A stretch of DNA of 33,576 nt. It comes from Sulfurimonas sp. (GTDB taxonomy: Bacteria; Campylobacterota; Campylobacteria; Campylobacterales; Sulfurimonadaceae). Positions 23,889-31,456 of the stretch are shown piece by piece. The stretch spans positions 1 to 33,576 of the forward strand of contig JAMOPL010000127.1 of the NCBI GenBank assembly GCA_027064515.1, read 5' to 3'. The notes beneath the pieces are model-generated. The model was not told the origin of the DNA and made no database searches. It saw nothing but the letters and a program-made list of their open reading frames with translations. The position numbers were made by a program, and so were the translations under genes. Every line of letters begins with the position of its first letter. Positions within the stretch are counted from its first letter, which is position 1.

Positions 23889-25025
23889 ATGTTAGTTGAG
23901 ATAAGGGGTGTAGGTTTTGTAAATAAGGGTGCAGAACTTATGTTACACGCAATATTGCAAAAAATGCAAGAGAAATATCCTGATGCAAGATTTGTAATGA
24001 CACCTAGTATAAATGTATCCCCTTATATAAAAAGAGCAAAATTAGGTTTATATCAAAAAGTAACATATAAAAAACTCGGCATTGAATGGGGAAATCTAGT
24101 AAGGCTTATAACTAAAAAGAGAAGAGATATGTATGGCTTGGTTTTAGATAGTGAGATAGATGTAGTTCTTGATGCTTCTGGATTTGCTCATGGTGATCAA
24201 TGGGGTGCTAAAAATACTATAAAATTAAAAAAATTAACTAAAAAATGGAAAAATAATAATACTAAAGTAATATTACTTCCTCAAGCTTTTGGACCTTTTG
24301 AAAATAGCGAAATAAAAAATAATATGATAGATTTAGCTAATAATGTTGATTTGATTTTTTCAAGAGAAACTACCTCTTACAATTATTTAAGTTCAATAGT
24401 AAAGGATAAATCTAAAATATATAATATGCCAGATTTTACAAATTTAGTTATCGGCATAAAACCTAAAAATTTTAATAGTGAAAAAAATAATTTTTGTATT
24501 ATTCCGAATTATAAAATGGAAAGTAAGAGTTGGTCTAATGGTAAAGGTGATTATTTAACTTTTATAGTAAAGTGTATTAAATACTTACAAATAAATGGCA
24601 AAAAACCATTTATTTTAGTGCATGAGGGTAAAAAAGATATGGCATTGGCTAAAAAAATATCTGATGAAGTTGGTGGATTGAATATCTTGACAGAAGAAGA
24701 TGCTCTTAAAGTAAAAGGTATTATAGGGGCTTGTGAAGGTGTGATTGGCAGTAGATTCCATAGTTTAGTTAGTTCTTTAAGTCAAGGGATACCAACTTTA
24801 GGAACAAGCTGGAGTCATAAGTATCAAATGCTATTTGAAGATTATAATTTTAAAGATGGTATATTGCAATTAGATGCAAGCGATAAAGAGATAGAGGAAA
24901 AGATAGATTTGATGCTAGTCGAAGAAAAAAGAGAAATACTTATAGATAGTTTAGAAGTTAAATCAAAAGAGTTAAAAAAGTTATCTAATCAGATGTGGGA
25001 AAAAGTTTTTGAGACAATAAGATAA
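23889..25025 (+). CDS. Polysaccharide pyruvyl transferase family protein
   Basis: 378 residues. Family features are the N-terminal RGVGFVNKGAELML (the glycine/asparagine loop), VVLDASGFAHGDQWG, LLPQAFGPFEN, the SRETTSY region and the C-terminal GSRFHSLVSSLSQG with GTSWSHKY, where Arg and His are the expected catalytic/PEP-binding residues. CsaB/WcaK-type enzymes move pyruvate from PEP to form ketal-pyruvylated sugars, giving a negative charge. AAAAGGAG lies just before the ATG. It pairs with the FrhB-type gene 20 bp upstream, and is the last plus-strand gene before an inverted island. Some family members have sulfhydryl or other roles, so pyruvyl transfer is likely but not proven. Confidence 0.78.
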   Translation: MLVEIRGVGFVNKGAELMLHAILQKMQEKYPDARFVMTPSINVSPYIKRAKLGLYQKVTYKKLGIEWGNLVRLITKKRRDMYGLVLDSEIDVVLDASGFAHGDQWGAKNTIKLKKLTKKWKNNNTKVILLPQAFGPFENSEIKNNMIDLANNVDLIFSRETTSYNYLSSIVKDKSKIYNMPDFTNLVIGIKPKNFNSEKNNFCIIPNYKMESKSWSNGKGDYLTFIVKCIKYLQINGKKPFILVHEGKKDMALAKKISDEVGGLNILTEEDALKVKGIIGACEGVIGSRFHSLVSSLSQGIPTLGTSWSHKYQMLFEDYNFKDGILQLDASDKEIEEKIDLMLVEEKREILIDSLEVKSKELKKLSNQMWEKVFETIR

Positions 25026-25030
25026 TAATT

Positions 25031-25079
25031 AATATATCTCTAATGAATTGGACTAAATCTTTTTATTAGAGAATATATT
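25031..25079. terminator. AT-rich hairpin between convergent genes (possible bidirectional terminator)
   Basis: Arms 25031-25044 and 25065-25079 are complementary over 14 pairs with a one-base bulge; the loop is 20 nt. It occupies nearly the whole 52-bp gap between the pyruvyl transferase and the P-loop gene and overlaps the stop codon of the latter. The stem is almost entirely A/T and has no adjoining clean T-run, so efficient termination is doubtful. Confidence 0.4.
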
Positions 25080-26016
25080 ATTTAAGAAGATTGATTTTTT
25101 TACCAATATAAAAAATATTATTTTTGCAATTATCTAAATTATTCCCTGTATTTATATAACTATAAACAACAGCTGGTTTTTCTAAATAAATTTTAAAATT
25201 TAACTCTCTATATTTATCTATATCATCTGAACTAAGCTCATCTTTTCTAGTTAAAATAATTTCACTTTTTGCATCAAGATGGATTATCCAAAATGTTCTA
25301 GGGATAAACTTTAAAAGTAATTGCCAGTTTTCCCTTATGGTAGTAGTTTTATCCATAAAAGATATATTTTTTAGCAGAGAATCATTAAAGAATCTATCAA
25401 TAAAAATTAATTTTTTTGAAATTAATGAGATAGCTATTAAATATGGATAATACAGTAAAGCAACTAAAATAATTAATTTATGATGTTTATCATCATGCTG
25501 ATCCTTTTCAGGTTTTTTACCAAGTTTTTTTCTTAAAATCGCTCGATTTATTGGATATAAAATATTATAGATTATTGATCTTCTAACAATTTTTTTAAAT
25601 CTTTTAATCATAAATTTTTGATTTAGAGAGTTTAAAATTGTAGTTAATAGTGTTGTCTTACCAACACCATCAGGACCAATTATTGGTATAATTGTAATTA
25701 TTTTTAAAATACTGTTTTTAAGTTTATAAAAATTAGAATTTATTTTATAAGAGGCAGAATTATTATCTCTTTGTAATTCTAAAATAATTGTTTTTATATC
25801 AGAGTTTTTTTTATCAAATATACTGATTATACATTTATCATATTCTTCTCTATTGATTGAAAAAGAGTATTCATTTTTAGAAGAGATATTAAAAAGAATT
25901 AATAGAATCTTATTTAAGTTTTTAATATCTATTTGTAAATTATTATTGTTTTCTAATATACAAAGATTATTATTTATCTCATTATATATAAGTGTATATA
26001 AATCATCAAGATTCAT
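25078..26016 (-). CDS. Thymidylate-kinase-like P-loop protein with novel N-terminal domain (copy 1)
   Basis: 312 residues. The first ~105 residues form a separate domain (LYTLI, FNISS, EYSFSINR, YKINS blocks) that I do not recognise. Then comes a P-loop kinase domain with Walker A GPDGVGKTT (114-122), a DR motif as in nucleotide monophosphate kinases (IDRFFNDS, Asp207-Arg208), and a lid-like basic region (RKDELSSDDIDKYRELNFKIY). The housekeeping enzyme is ~200 residues and lacks this N-terminus, so a tmk role is unlikely. It is a tandem paralogue of the next-upstream gene: motifs fall at the same residue numbers and more than half the residues look identical. It starts inside the 3' end of that gene (11-nt overlap) with AAAGG 7-8 nt upstream. 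Possible role: phosphorylating a sugar or lipid for the LPS locus. Confidence 0.7.
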   Translation of the reverse strand: MNLDDLYTLIYNEINNNLCILENNNNLQIDIKNLNKILLILFNISSKNEYSFSINREEYDKCIISIFDKKNSDIKTIILELQRDNNSASYKINSNFYKLKNSILKIITIIPIIGPDGVGKTTLLTTILNSLNQKFMIKRFKKIVRRSIIYNILYPINRAILRKKLGKKPEKDQHDDKHHKLIILVALLYYPYLIAISLISKKLIFIDRFFNDSLLKNISFMDKTTTIRENWQLLLKFIPRTFWIIHLDAKSEIILTRKDELSSDDIDKYRELNFKIYLEKPAVVYSYINTGNNLDNCKNNIFYIGKKINLLK

Positions 26017-26962
26017 TTGTAACCTTTTTTAAAACTCCTGTCTCATCACCAATAGTCAATATAGTGTTCTTACAGTTTTCTAAATCATTTCCTGTGTTTA
26101 TATAGCTATAAATAACTGCTGGTTTTTCTAAATAAATTTTAAAATTCAATTCTCTATATTTATCTATATCATCATAACTGAGTTCATTCTTTCTACTTAA
26201 AATTATCTCATTTTTTGCATCAAGTTGAATTATCCAAAATGTTATAGGGATAAATTTTAAAAGTGTTTTCCAATTTTTTCTAAGTAAAATAATTTTGTCA
26301 ATAAATCTTATATTTTCCATAAGGGAATCTTGAAAAAACCTATCTACAAAGATGAGTTTTTTTTGAAAAAAAGCTATCATTATTAAATATGGATAGTATG
26401 TTAAACCAGACATAATTACAAGACCTGGATTTTGGTCACTTATCTCATTTTTACCTTTTTTTATCCCTTTTTTCTTTAGTTTATATACATTTAATGGGTA
26501 TGTTAGATTAAAAACAATAGATCTTCTTGTTATTCTTTTAAATACTTTAAGTAGATATTTTTGATTCAAAGAATCTGTTATAGTAGTTAAAAGTGTTGTT
26601 TTTCCAGCTCCATCAGGACCTATTAAAGGTATGATTGTAATTGCTTTTAGAATACTATTTCTAATAGTATAAAATTTTGAATTTATTTTATATCTAAAAC
26701 TATTCTTATCTCTTATATAAAAAAGAGATATTATTTTTTTAGTAGAACTAATTTTATCAAAGATATAAATTAAACATCTATTATAGTCATCTCTATTTAT
26801 GGAAAAAGAGTATTCATTCGAAGATGATATGTTAAATATGAATAATAAAATATTATCTAAATTTTCAATATCTATCAAATAGCTTAAATCATCTTGTGCC
26901 ACACCAAATTTTTTATCTATTATTTCATTGTTAATAAGTGTATATAAATTATTTAAATCCAT
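26006..26962 (-). CDS. Thymidylate-kinase-like P-loop protein with novel N-terminal domain (copy 2)
   Basis: 318 residues, paralogue of the following gene. It shares the unknown N-terminal domain (1-110), Walker A GPDGAGKTT (115-123), VDRFFQDS (Asp207-Arg208) and RKNELSYDDIDKYRELNFKIY near the C-terminus. The middle segment 155-180 is the most divergent between copies (lysine-rich here, His/Asp-rich in copy 1), whereas the last third is nearly the same even at DNA level. AAAAAGGA lies 6 nt before the ATG, and the gene starts 12 bp after the YrbL-like copy 2. The three genes form one minus-strand unit that points against the surrounding plus-strand locus. Catalytic residues of the P-loop look intact; the substrate is unknown. 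Confidence 0.7.
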   Translation of the reverse strand: MDLNNLYTLINNEIIDKKFGVAQDDLSYLIDIENLDNILLFIFNISSSNEYSFSINRDDYNRCLIYIFDKISSTKKIISLFYIRDKNSFRYKINSKFYTIRNSILKAITIIPLIGPDGAGKTTLLTTITDSLNQKYLLKVFKRITRRSIVFNLTYPLNVYKLKKKGIKKGKNEISDQNPGLVIMSGLTYYPYLIMIAFFQKKLIFVDRFFQDSLMENIRFIDKIILLRKNWKTLLKFIPITFWIIQLDAKNEIILSRKNELSYDDIDKYRELNFKIYLEKPAVIYSYINTGNDLENCKNTILTIGDETGVLKKVTNES

Positions 26963-26974
26963 AATTATCCTTTT

Positions 26975-27610
26975 TTAATATCTCTTAATTGGTCTAACAC
27001 CAAGTTTTATTCTTTTTAAATCTTTTTTATACATCTGCATATATTTGTGCCATTGTTTTTTTATCTTGTATTTTGTATATAGTTTACAGTGTCTATAAAA
27101 CCAAAATTTAAAACCTATTCTTTTCGCTCCTAACCCATCAATTATAATAAGTTTATAGTTTAGAGGATCTATTTTTTTACAAAATACATTGGTCATACTT
27201 GTATCAACAAATAAAATAGAATTTTTTTCTAAATAGAGTTTAAGTTCATTTAGAAGATTTTTTTGTAACTCTATTGGTATTAGTTTGTTTGCTATATAAT
27301 ATCTAAATGATTTTGATGGTTGATTATCATAATCAGTAATCCTTTCAAATATTAGACCGATTCCAAAATTAGTATTTATTTCACCATAATATTTTGCTAC
27401 TTGATTTAAATTAGTTCGTTTCTTTTCTAGATATGACATATATATATGTTCTAACTTATTTTGTTGATTATGAGAATCTTTAACATAAATAATTTTTATA
27501 AGTTTTTTATTGTCATTTGGATGAAGAAAACAGCTCCTCTCTCCACCTTTTGCAATAATATCTTTTTTTTCCAATTCTATATAGTTCATATGATATGTTT
27601 GATTTTCCAT
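26975..27610 (-). CDS. YrbL-like protein kinase-fold protein (copy 2)
   Basis: 211 residues, of the same family as the gene at 21969-22580: glycine-rich KGGERSC (21-27), Lys39 (LIKII), VAKYYGEINTNFG matching IAKYYGLVKTNLG of copy 1, the catalytic-loop-like VDTSMTN (Asp136, Asn141) and IIIDGLG (Asp158). The second residue of the loop differs from copy 1 (VD against KD), but Asp and Asn are kept. It heads the minus-strand unit with the two P-loop genes. The ATG at 27610 lies 6 nt after a TATAAT and has no ribosome-binding site, suggesting a leaderless message; an in-frame ATG at 27589 has no better site. The C-terminus is very basic, which may favour membrane or LPS contact. Confidence 0.7.
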   Translation of the reverse strand: MENQTYHMNYIELEKKDIIAKGGERSCFLHPNDNKKLIKIIYVKDSHNQQNKLEHIYMSYLEKKRTNLNQVAKYYGEINTNFGIGLIFERITDYDNQPSKSFRYYIANKLIPIELQKNLLNELKLYLEKNSILFVDTSMTNVFCKKIDPLNYKLIIIDGLGAKRIGFKFWFYRHCKLYTKYKIKKQWHKYMQMYKKDLKRIKLGVRPIKRY

Positions 27611-27616
27611 TAATTA

Positions 27617-27622
27617 ATTATA
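27617..27622 (-). promoter_or_regulatory. -10 placed for leaderless transcription of YrbL-like copy 2
   Basis: TATAAT on the minus strand (27622-27617) with exactly 6 nt between it and the ATG at 27610. No ribosome-binding site is present between them. Confidence 0.5.
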
Positions 27623-27655
27623 AGTTTTCTTATTCTACAAAAAAATGCATTAAAA

Positions 27656-27664
27656 TGGTATAAT
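27656..27664 (+). promoter_or_regulatory. Extended -10 placed for leaderless transcription of the LTA-synthase-like gene
   Basis: TG-G-TATAAT, a perfect extended -10, with exactly 6 nt between it and the ATG at 27671. The intervening CTGATA has no ribosome-binding character. It lies back to back with the promoter of YrbL-like copy 2 in a 60-bp gap. Confidence 0.6.
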
Positions 27665-27670
27665 CTGATA

Positions 27671-29653
27671 ATGAAAAATAAAAAATACTTTAACTTTATT
27701 ATAAATTCTCTTTACTCACTATTTAAATTATCTTTAGTAATTTTAGCTTTTATGTTTTTATCAAGATTATATCTTTTTATTAGCTATGGCACTAACTCTT
27801 TATATTCAATTACTGAACTATTAAATGCTTTTTGGCTTGGTTTTAGATTAGATTTAAGTATTGTCGCTTATATAAATATTTTACCAACTTTAGTTCTAAT
27901 ATTCATATGGCTTTTTAAACTAGATAAATTGAGAACAATCTCAATGAGAATCTTTAAAATATATTTTATTATATTTACCACATTAATTATTTCATTTACA
28001 TTTATAGATTTAGTTTATTTTTCATTCTTTGCAGAGCATTCAACAATTATGATTTTTGGTGTATTTGACGATGATACAGAGGCTTTAATTAATACAGCTT
28101 TTGCTAACTATAATATCCCTTTAGTAAGTTTAATTGGTTCAATATTTTATATATTAATTTATATATTGGTTTTTAAAATAATAAATAATAAAGAATCAAT
28201 AAAGGTTAACTGGAATTTTAAAAAACAGATTTTATTTATAATCTCATTAGTTGTACTTATTGGAATCTTAGCTAGGGGTTCTCTAGGATTATTTCCTTTA
28301 GCAAAATATATCCCAGATGTTAGTGCTGACCCATTTATAAACAATCTTCCTCAAACTCCAACTTATGCTTTAGTTTATGCTTATAAACAGTATAAAAAAA
28401 GTAAAAGTGGAAAATATAACCTTATTAAAGATTTAGGGTATAAAGGGAGAATTAATGAAGCTTTTAAAGAGCATTTAGAGTTAGAAAACATAGACACAGA
28501 GAATCTTTTAAACAATATAACTTATACAACAAAATCAAACCCTATTGCTAAAAAGAATCCTCCAAATATAGTTGTGGTTATGGTTGAAAGTTTTGGTATG
28601 CCTTTACTTAGTTATCAAAGTGAAACTTTTAATATTATGGGAAAAATTAAAAAACATTTTGAGGAAGATATACTTTTTACAAACTTTATATCAAGCTCAA
28701 ATGGGACAATCTCATCTTTGGAAGCTTTACTTTTAGATATCCCTTCAAGACCGGGAGCGACATCATTTTCACAAAGTAAATATCTTAACACACCATTTAA
28801 ACAAGCTAGTGCTAGAGTTTATCAAGATTCTGGTTATGAAACAAGTTTTGTTTATGGTGGGGATTTGTCTTGGAGAAATGTTGGTAGTTTTATGTCAAGA
28901 CAAGGGTTTGATAGTGTAAAAGGTAAAGCACAAATTGTAAAATCACTTAACTTAGATATTAAGTCTGATGCCCACGATTGGGGAGTTTTTGATGAGTTTA
29001 CTTACAAATATGTTTTAGATAAACTACATAAAGCTACAAAACCACAGTTTATTTTTGTACTAACAACAAACAACCACCCACCATATACAGTTCCAGCTAA
29101 CTATAAATCTAATAAATTAGAGTTCTCTAAAAAGCTAACAGAACATATAAAAGGTGATTTAGACTTAGCTCATAGAAGAGTTAAAGATTATGGTTATGCT
29201 GTTGATATGGCAGGTGATTTTTTAGATAAAATTAAAGATTCTTCACTTGCTAAAAATACAGTTGTTGTGGTAACTGCTGACAACAATACAGTAGAGGGAA
29301 TTATGAGATATGATGACTACTATACACAAACAAAAAGAATCCCATTCTATATATATTTACCAAAATATCTAAGGGGTGTGGAGTTTAATACTAAATTAGC
29401 TTCATCACATAAAGATATTTTTCCAACACTATACAATTTAACTTTAGATAGTAAAAAATATATAGCGATTGGTAAAGATTTGAGTGATGAAACTCAACTA
29501 CATTGTGGTTTTAATAAAGCAGATGTTTTAGTTACAAATGAGAGTGGTTTTAAAGGTTCTAAAGCAAAAGGTGTTTTACAAGAGAGATGTTTAAAACACT
29601 ATAAAGCCTCTTTAGCAGTAACAGAATATATGATAGAATCCCAAGAAAAATAG
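27671..29653 (+). CDS. LTA synthase-like sulfatase-fold phosphotransferase with altered metal site
   Basis: 660 residues: about five membrane segments (15-38, 60-82, 93-118, 148-172 and 185-202), then an extracytoplasmic alkaline-phosphatase-fold domain (about 298-620). Family residues: Glu306 in VMVESFG and the nucleophile Thr346 in NGTISSLEA. Where LtaS and EptA have Asp-His, this protein has Asp537-Asn538 (VTADNNT), so a metal ligand is changed. LtaS/OpgB relatives transfer phosphoglycerol or phosphoethanolamine to glycans; in a Gram-negative LPS locus, a glycan or lipid A modification is the likely role. It precedes msbA by 15 bp and is probably co-transcribed with it. AT-rich, no ribosome-binding site, apparently leaderless. 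Confidence 0.8.
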   Translation: MKNKKYFNFIINSLYSLFKLSLVILAFMFLSRLYLFISYGTNSLYSITELLNAFWLGFRLDLSIVAYINILPTLVLIFIWLFKLDKLRTISMRIFKIYFIIFTTLIISFTFIDLVYFSFFAEHSTIMIFGVFDDDTEALINTAFANYNIPLVSLIGSIFYILIYILVFKIINNKESIKVNWNFKKQILFIISLVVLIGILARGSLGLFPLAKYIPDVSADPFINNLPQTPTYALVYAYKQYKKSKSGKYNLIKDLGYKGRINEAFKEHLELENIDTENLLNNITYTTKSNPIAKKNPPNIVVVMVESFGMPLLSYQSETFNIMGKIKKHFEEDILFTNFISSSNGTISSLEALLLDIPSRPGATSFSQSKYLNTPFKQASARVYQDSGYETSFVYGGDLSWRNVGSFMSRQGFDSVKGKAQIVKSLNLDIKSDAHDWGVFDEFTYKYVLDKLHKATKPQFIFVLTTNNHPPYTVPANYKSNKLEFSKKLTEHIKGDLDLAHRRVKDYGYAVDMAGDFLDKIKDSSLAKNTVVVVTADNNTVEGIMRYDDYYTQTKRIPFYIYLPKYLRGVEFNTKLASSHKDIFPTLYNLTLDSKKYIAIGKDLSDETQLHCGFNKADVLVTNESGFKGSKAKGVLQERCLKHYKASLAVTEYMIESQEK

Positions 29654-29668
29654 AGTAAGGAAAACAAT

Positions 29669-31378
29669 TTGAGAGAGATGTTTAGACGATATTGGCCATA
29701 TATAAAAGAGTATAAATTTCATTACAGTTTAGTTTTGCTGGGGATTCTTATGGTTGTTAGTGCTACAACTGCTACGGCACATATTATGAAACCTTTAATG
29801 GATGAGATGTTTATTAAAAGAGATGAGGAGATGTTATACCTAATCCCTATTGGTTTAATAGCTATATATTTTATAAAAGCTACTGGTACATATATTCAGT
29901 CAATAAATATGAAATATATAGGTCAGCATATAGTTACAAGATTTAGAAAAATGCTTCTTGATAAAATAGTAAATCTTGATATGGAATTTTTATATATTAA
30001 TAGAAGTGGGGAATTAATATCTAGAATCACTTATGATATAAATAGATTAAAATCTTTTGCTTCAAGTATGATTGCTGAATTATTTAGGGAAACATTAACA
30101 GTTATTACTCTTATTATTTATGTTATTTATCTGAATCATATGTTGGCTTTTTATGCATTAGTACTTGTTCCTATCGCAATATATCCATTGATGTTAGTTG
30201 CAAGAAAACTTAAAAAATATGCTCGTCGTGCTCAAAATAAAAATGCAGATATTGTTTCAAGATTGACAGAAGTTTTTAATAATAGTGAAATTATAAAAGC
30301 AAACTCAACAGAAAAATTTGAGATTAATCGGTTTGATAAAGAAAATTGGAAATTTTTTAAGATTAATATGAAAACTATTTATGTTGGTGAACTGGTTTCA
30401 CCTTTTTTAGAATTGTTTGGGGCTGTTGGTTTAGCTGCTGTGATATATTTTGGTGGTAGAGAAGTTTACGATGGAAATATGACTGTTGGTGAATTTACAG
30501 CATTCTTAACTGCTGTTGGTCTTGTTTTTCAGCCACTTCGTCGTGTTGGTACTATCTATTCAAAGATTCAAGATGCCATTGCAGCTAGTGAAAGAGTTTT
30601 TTCTATTTTAGATAGAGATAGTAAAATTATAGATGGAAAAATAGTTCTTGAACAAGATATTACAAAAATAAAATTTAATAATTTATCACTGAAATATGAA
30701 GATACTTATGCATTACAAAATATAAATTTAGAAATTAATAGTGGAGATAACATAGCACTTGTTGGGGATAGTGGAGGTGGAAAAAGTACATTTATAAATA
30801 TGCTTCTCCGTTTTTACGATCCAAATTCTGGAAATGTTTTAGTAAACAATACAAATATCAAAGAATTTACTCAGGAATCATTAAAGCATCATATATCACT
30901 TGTAACACAAAGGATATATATATTTCAAGATAGTTTGGCTTCAAATGTTGCTTATGGACAAGAGGTTGATGAAAAAAGAGTAAATGAAGCACTTAGATTA
31001 GCCGATGCAACAGAGTTCGTTTCAAATCTTGATGATGGTATAAATACTGTGATGGAGGAGTTTGGAGCAAATTTATCAGGTGGACAGAGACAAAGGGTAG
31101 CTATTGCTAGAGCAATTTATAAACATTCCTCTTTATTACTTTTTGATGAAGCTACATCAGCTTTAGATAATGAGAGTGAAAAGAGGATTCAAAGAGCATT
31201 AGATAAATACACAAAAGATAAAATCACTATCACTATTGCACATAGATTAAGTACTATTGAACATGCTGATAAGATTTTAGTGATGCAAAAAGGTAAAATA
31301 GTTGCTAGTGGAACTCATGAATTATTATTGAAATCTTCTGTGGTTTATCAAAAATTGGCTGGTACTTTTGATAAATAA
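29669..31378 (+). CDS. msbA: Lipid A export ABC transporter MsbA
   Basis: 569 residues. An N-terminal six-helix ABC exporter membrane domain (about 15-310) is followed by an ATPase domain with Walker A GDSGGGKST, Q-loop VTQRIYIF, signature LSGGQRQR, Walker B LLLFDEATSALD and switch HRLST. MsbA flips lipid A-core across the inner membrane. The TTG at 29669 has AAGG 8 nt upstream; an ATG at 29678 is an alternative start three residues in. Its place at the end of the LPS locus fits. Other ABC exporters share the fold (for example WlaB/PglK in Campylobacter, which flips N-glycan), but length and context favour MsbA. Confidence 0.82.
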   Translation: MREMFRRYWPYIKEYKFHYSLVLLGILMVVSATTATAHIMKPLMDEMFIKRDEEMLYLIPIGLIAIYFIKATGTYIQSINMKYIGQHIVTRFRKMLLDKIVNLDMEFLYINRSGELISRITYDINRLKSFASSMIAELFRETLTVITLIIYVIYLNHMLAFYALVLVPIAIYPLMLVARKLKKYARRAQNKNADIVSRLTEVFNNSEIIKANSTEKFEINRFDKENWKFFKINMKTIYVGELVSPFLELFGAVGLAAVIYFGGREVYDGNMTVGEFTAFLTAVGLVFQPLRRVGTIYSKIQDAIAASERVFSILDRDSKIIDGKIVLEQDITKIKFNNLSLKYEDTYALQNINLEINSGDNIALVGDSGGGKSTFINMLLRFYDPNSGNVLVNNTNIKEFTQESLKHHISLVTQRIYIFQDSLASNVAYGQEVDEKRVNEALRLADATEFVSNLDDGINTVMEEFGANLSGGQRQRVAIARAIYKHSSLLLFDEATSALDNESEKRIQRALDKYTKDKITITIAHRLSTIEHADKILVMQKGKIVASGTHELLLKSSVVYQKLAGTFDK

Positions 31379-31420
31379 ATAATTTTTATAAAATTAAGTA
31401 TTTATTAATTAGTATATGAG

Positions 31421-31426
31421 TAGAAT
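31421..31426 (+). promoter_or_regulatory. Possible -10 of the cytochrome-chemoreceptor pair
   Basis: TAGAAT, with an expected start near 31433 and a ~24-nt leader containing AAAAGGA before the ATG at 31457. The 78-bp AT-rich gap after msbA suggests that the pair is a separate transcription unit. No -35 is recognisable. Confidence 0.35.
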
Positions 31427-31456
31427 TAATTTAAGTTTAATTTAAAAGGATTATAT

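Noticed and set aside
25078-26962. Housekeeping thymidylate kinase (tmk)
   Set aside because: Two tandem copies, ~100 extra N-terminal residues and the LPS context do not fit tmk.
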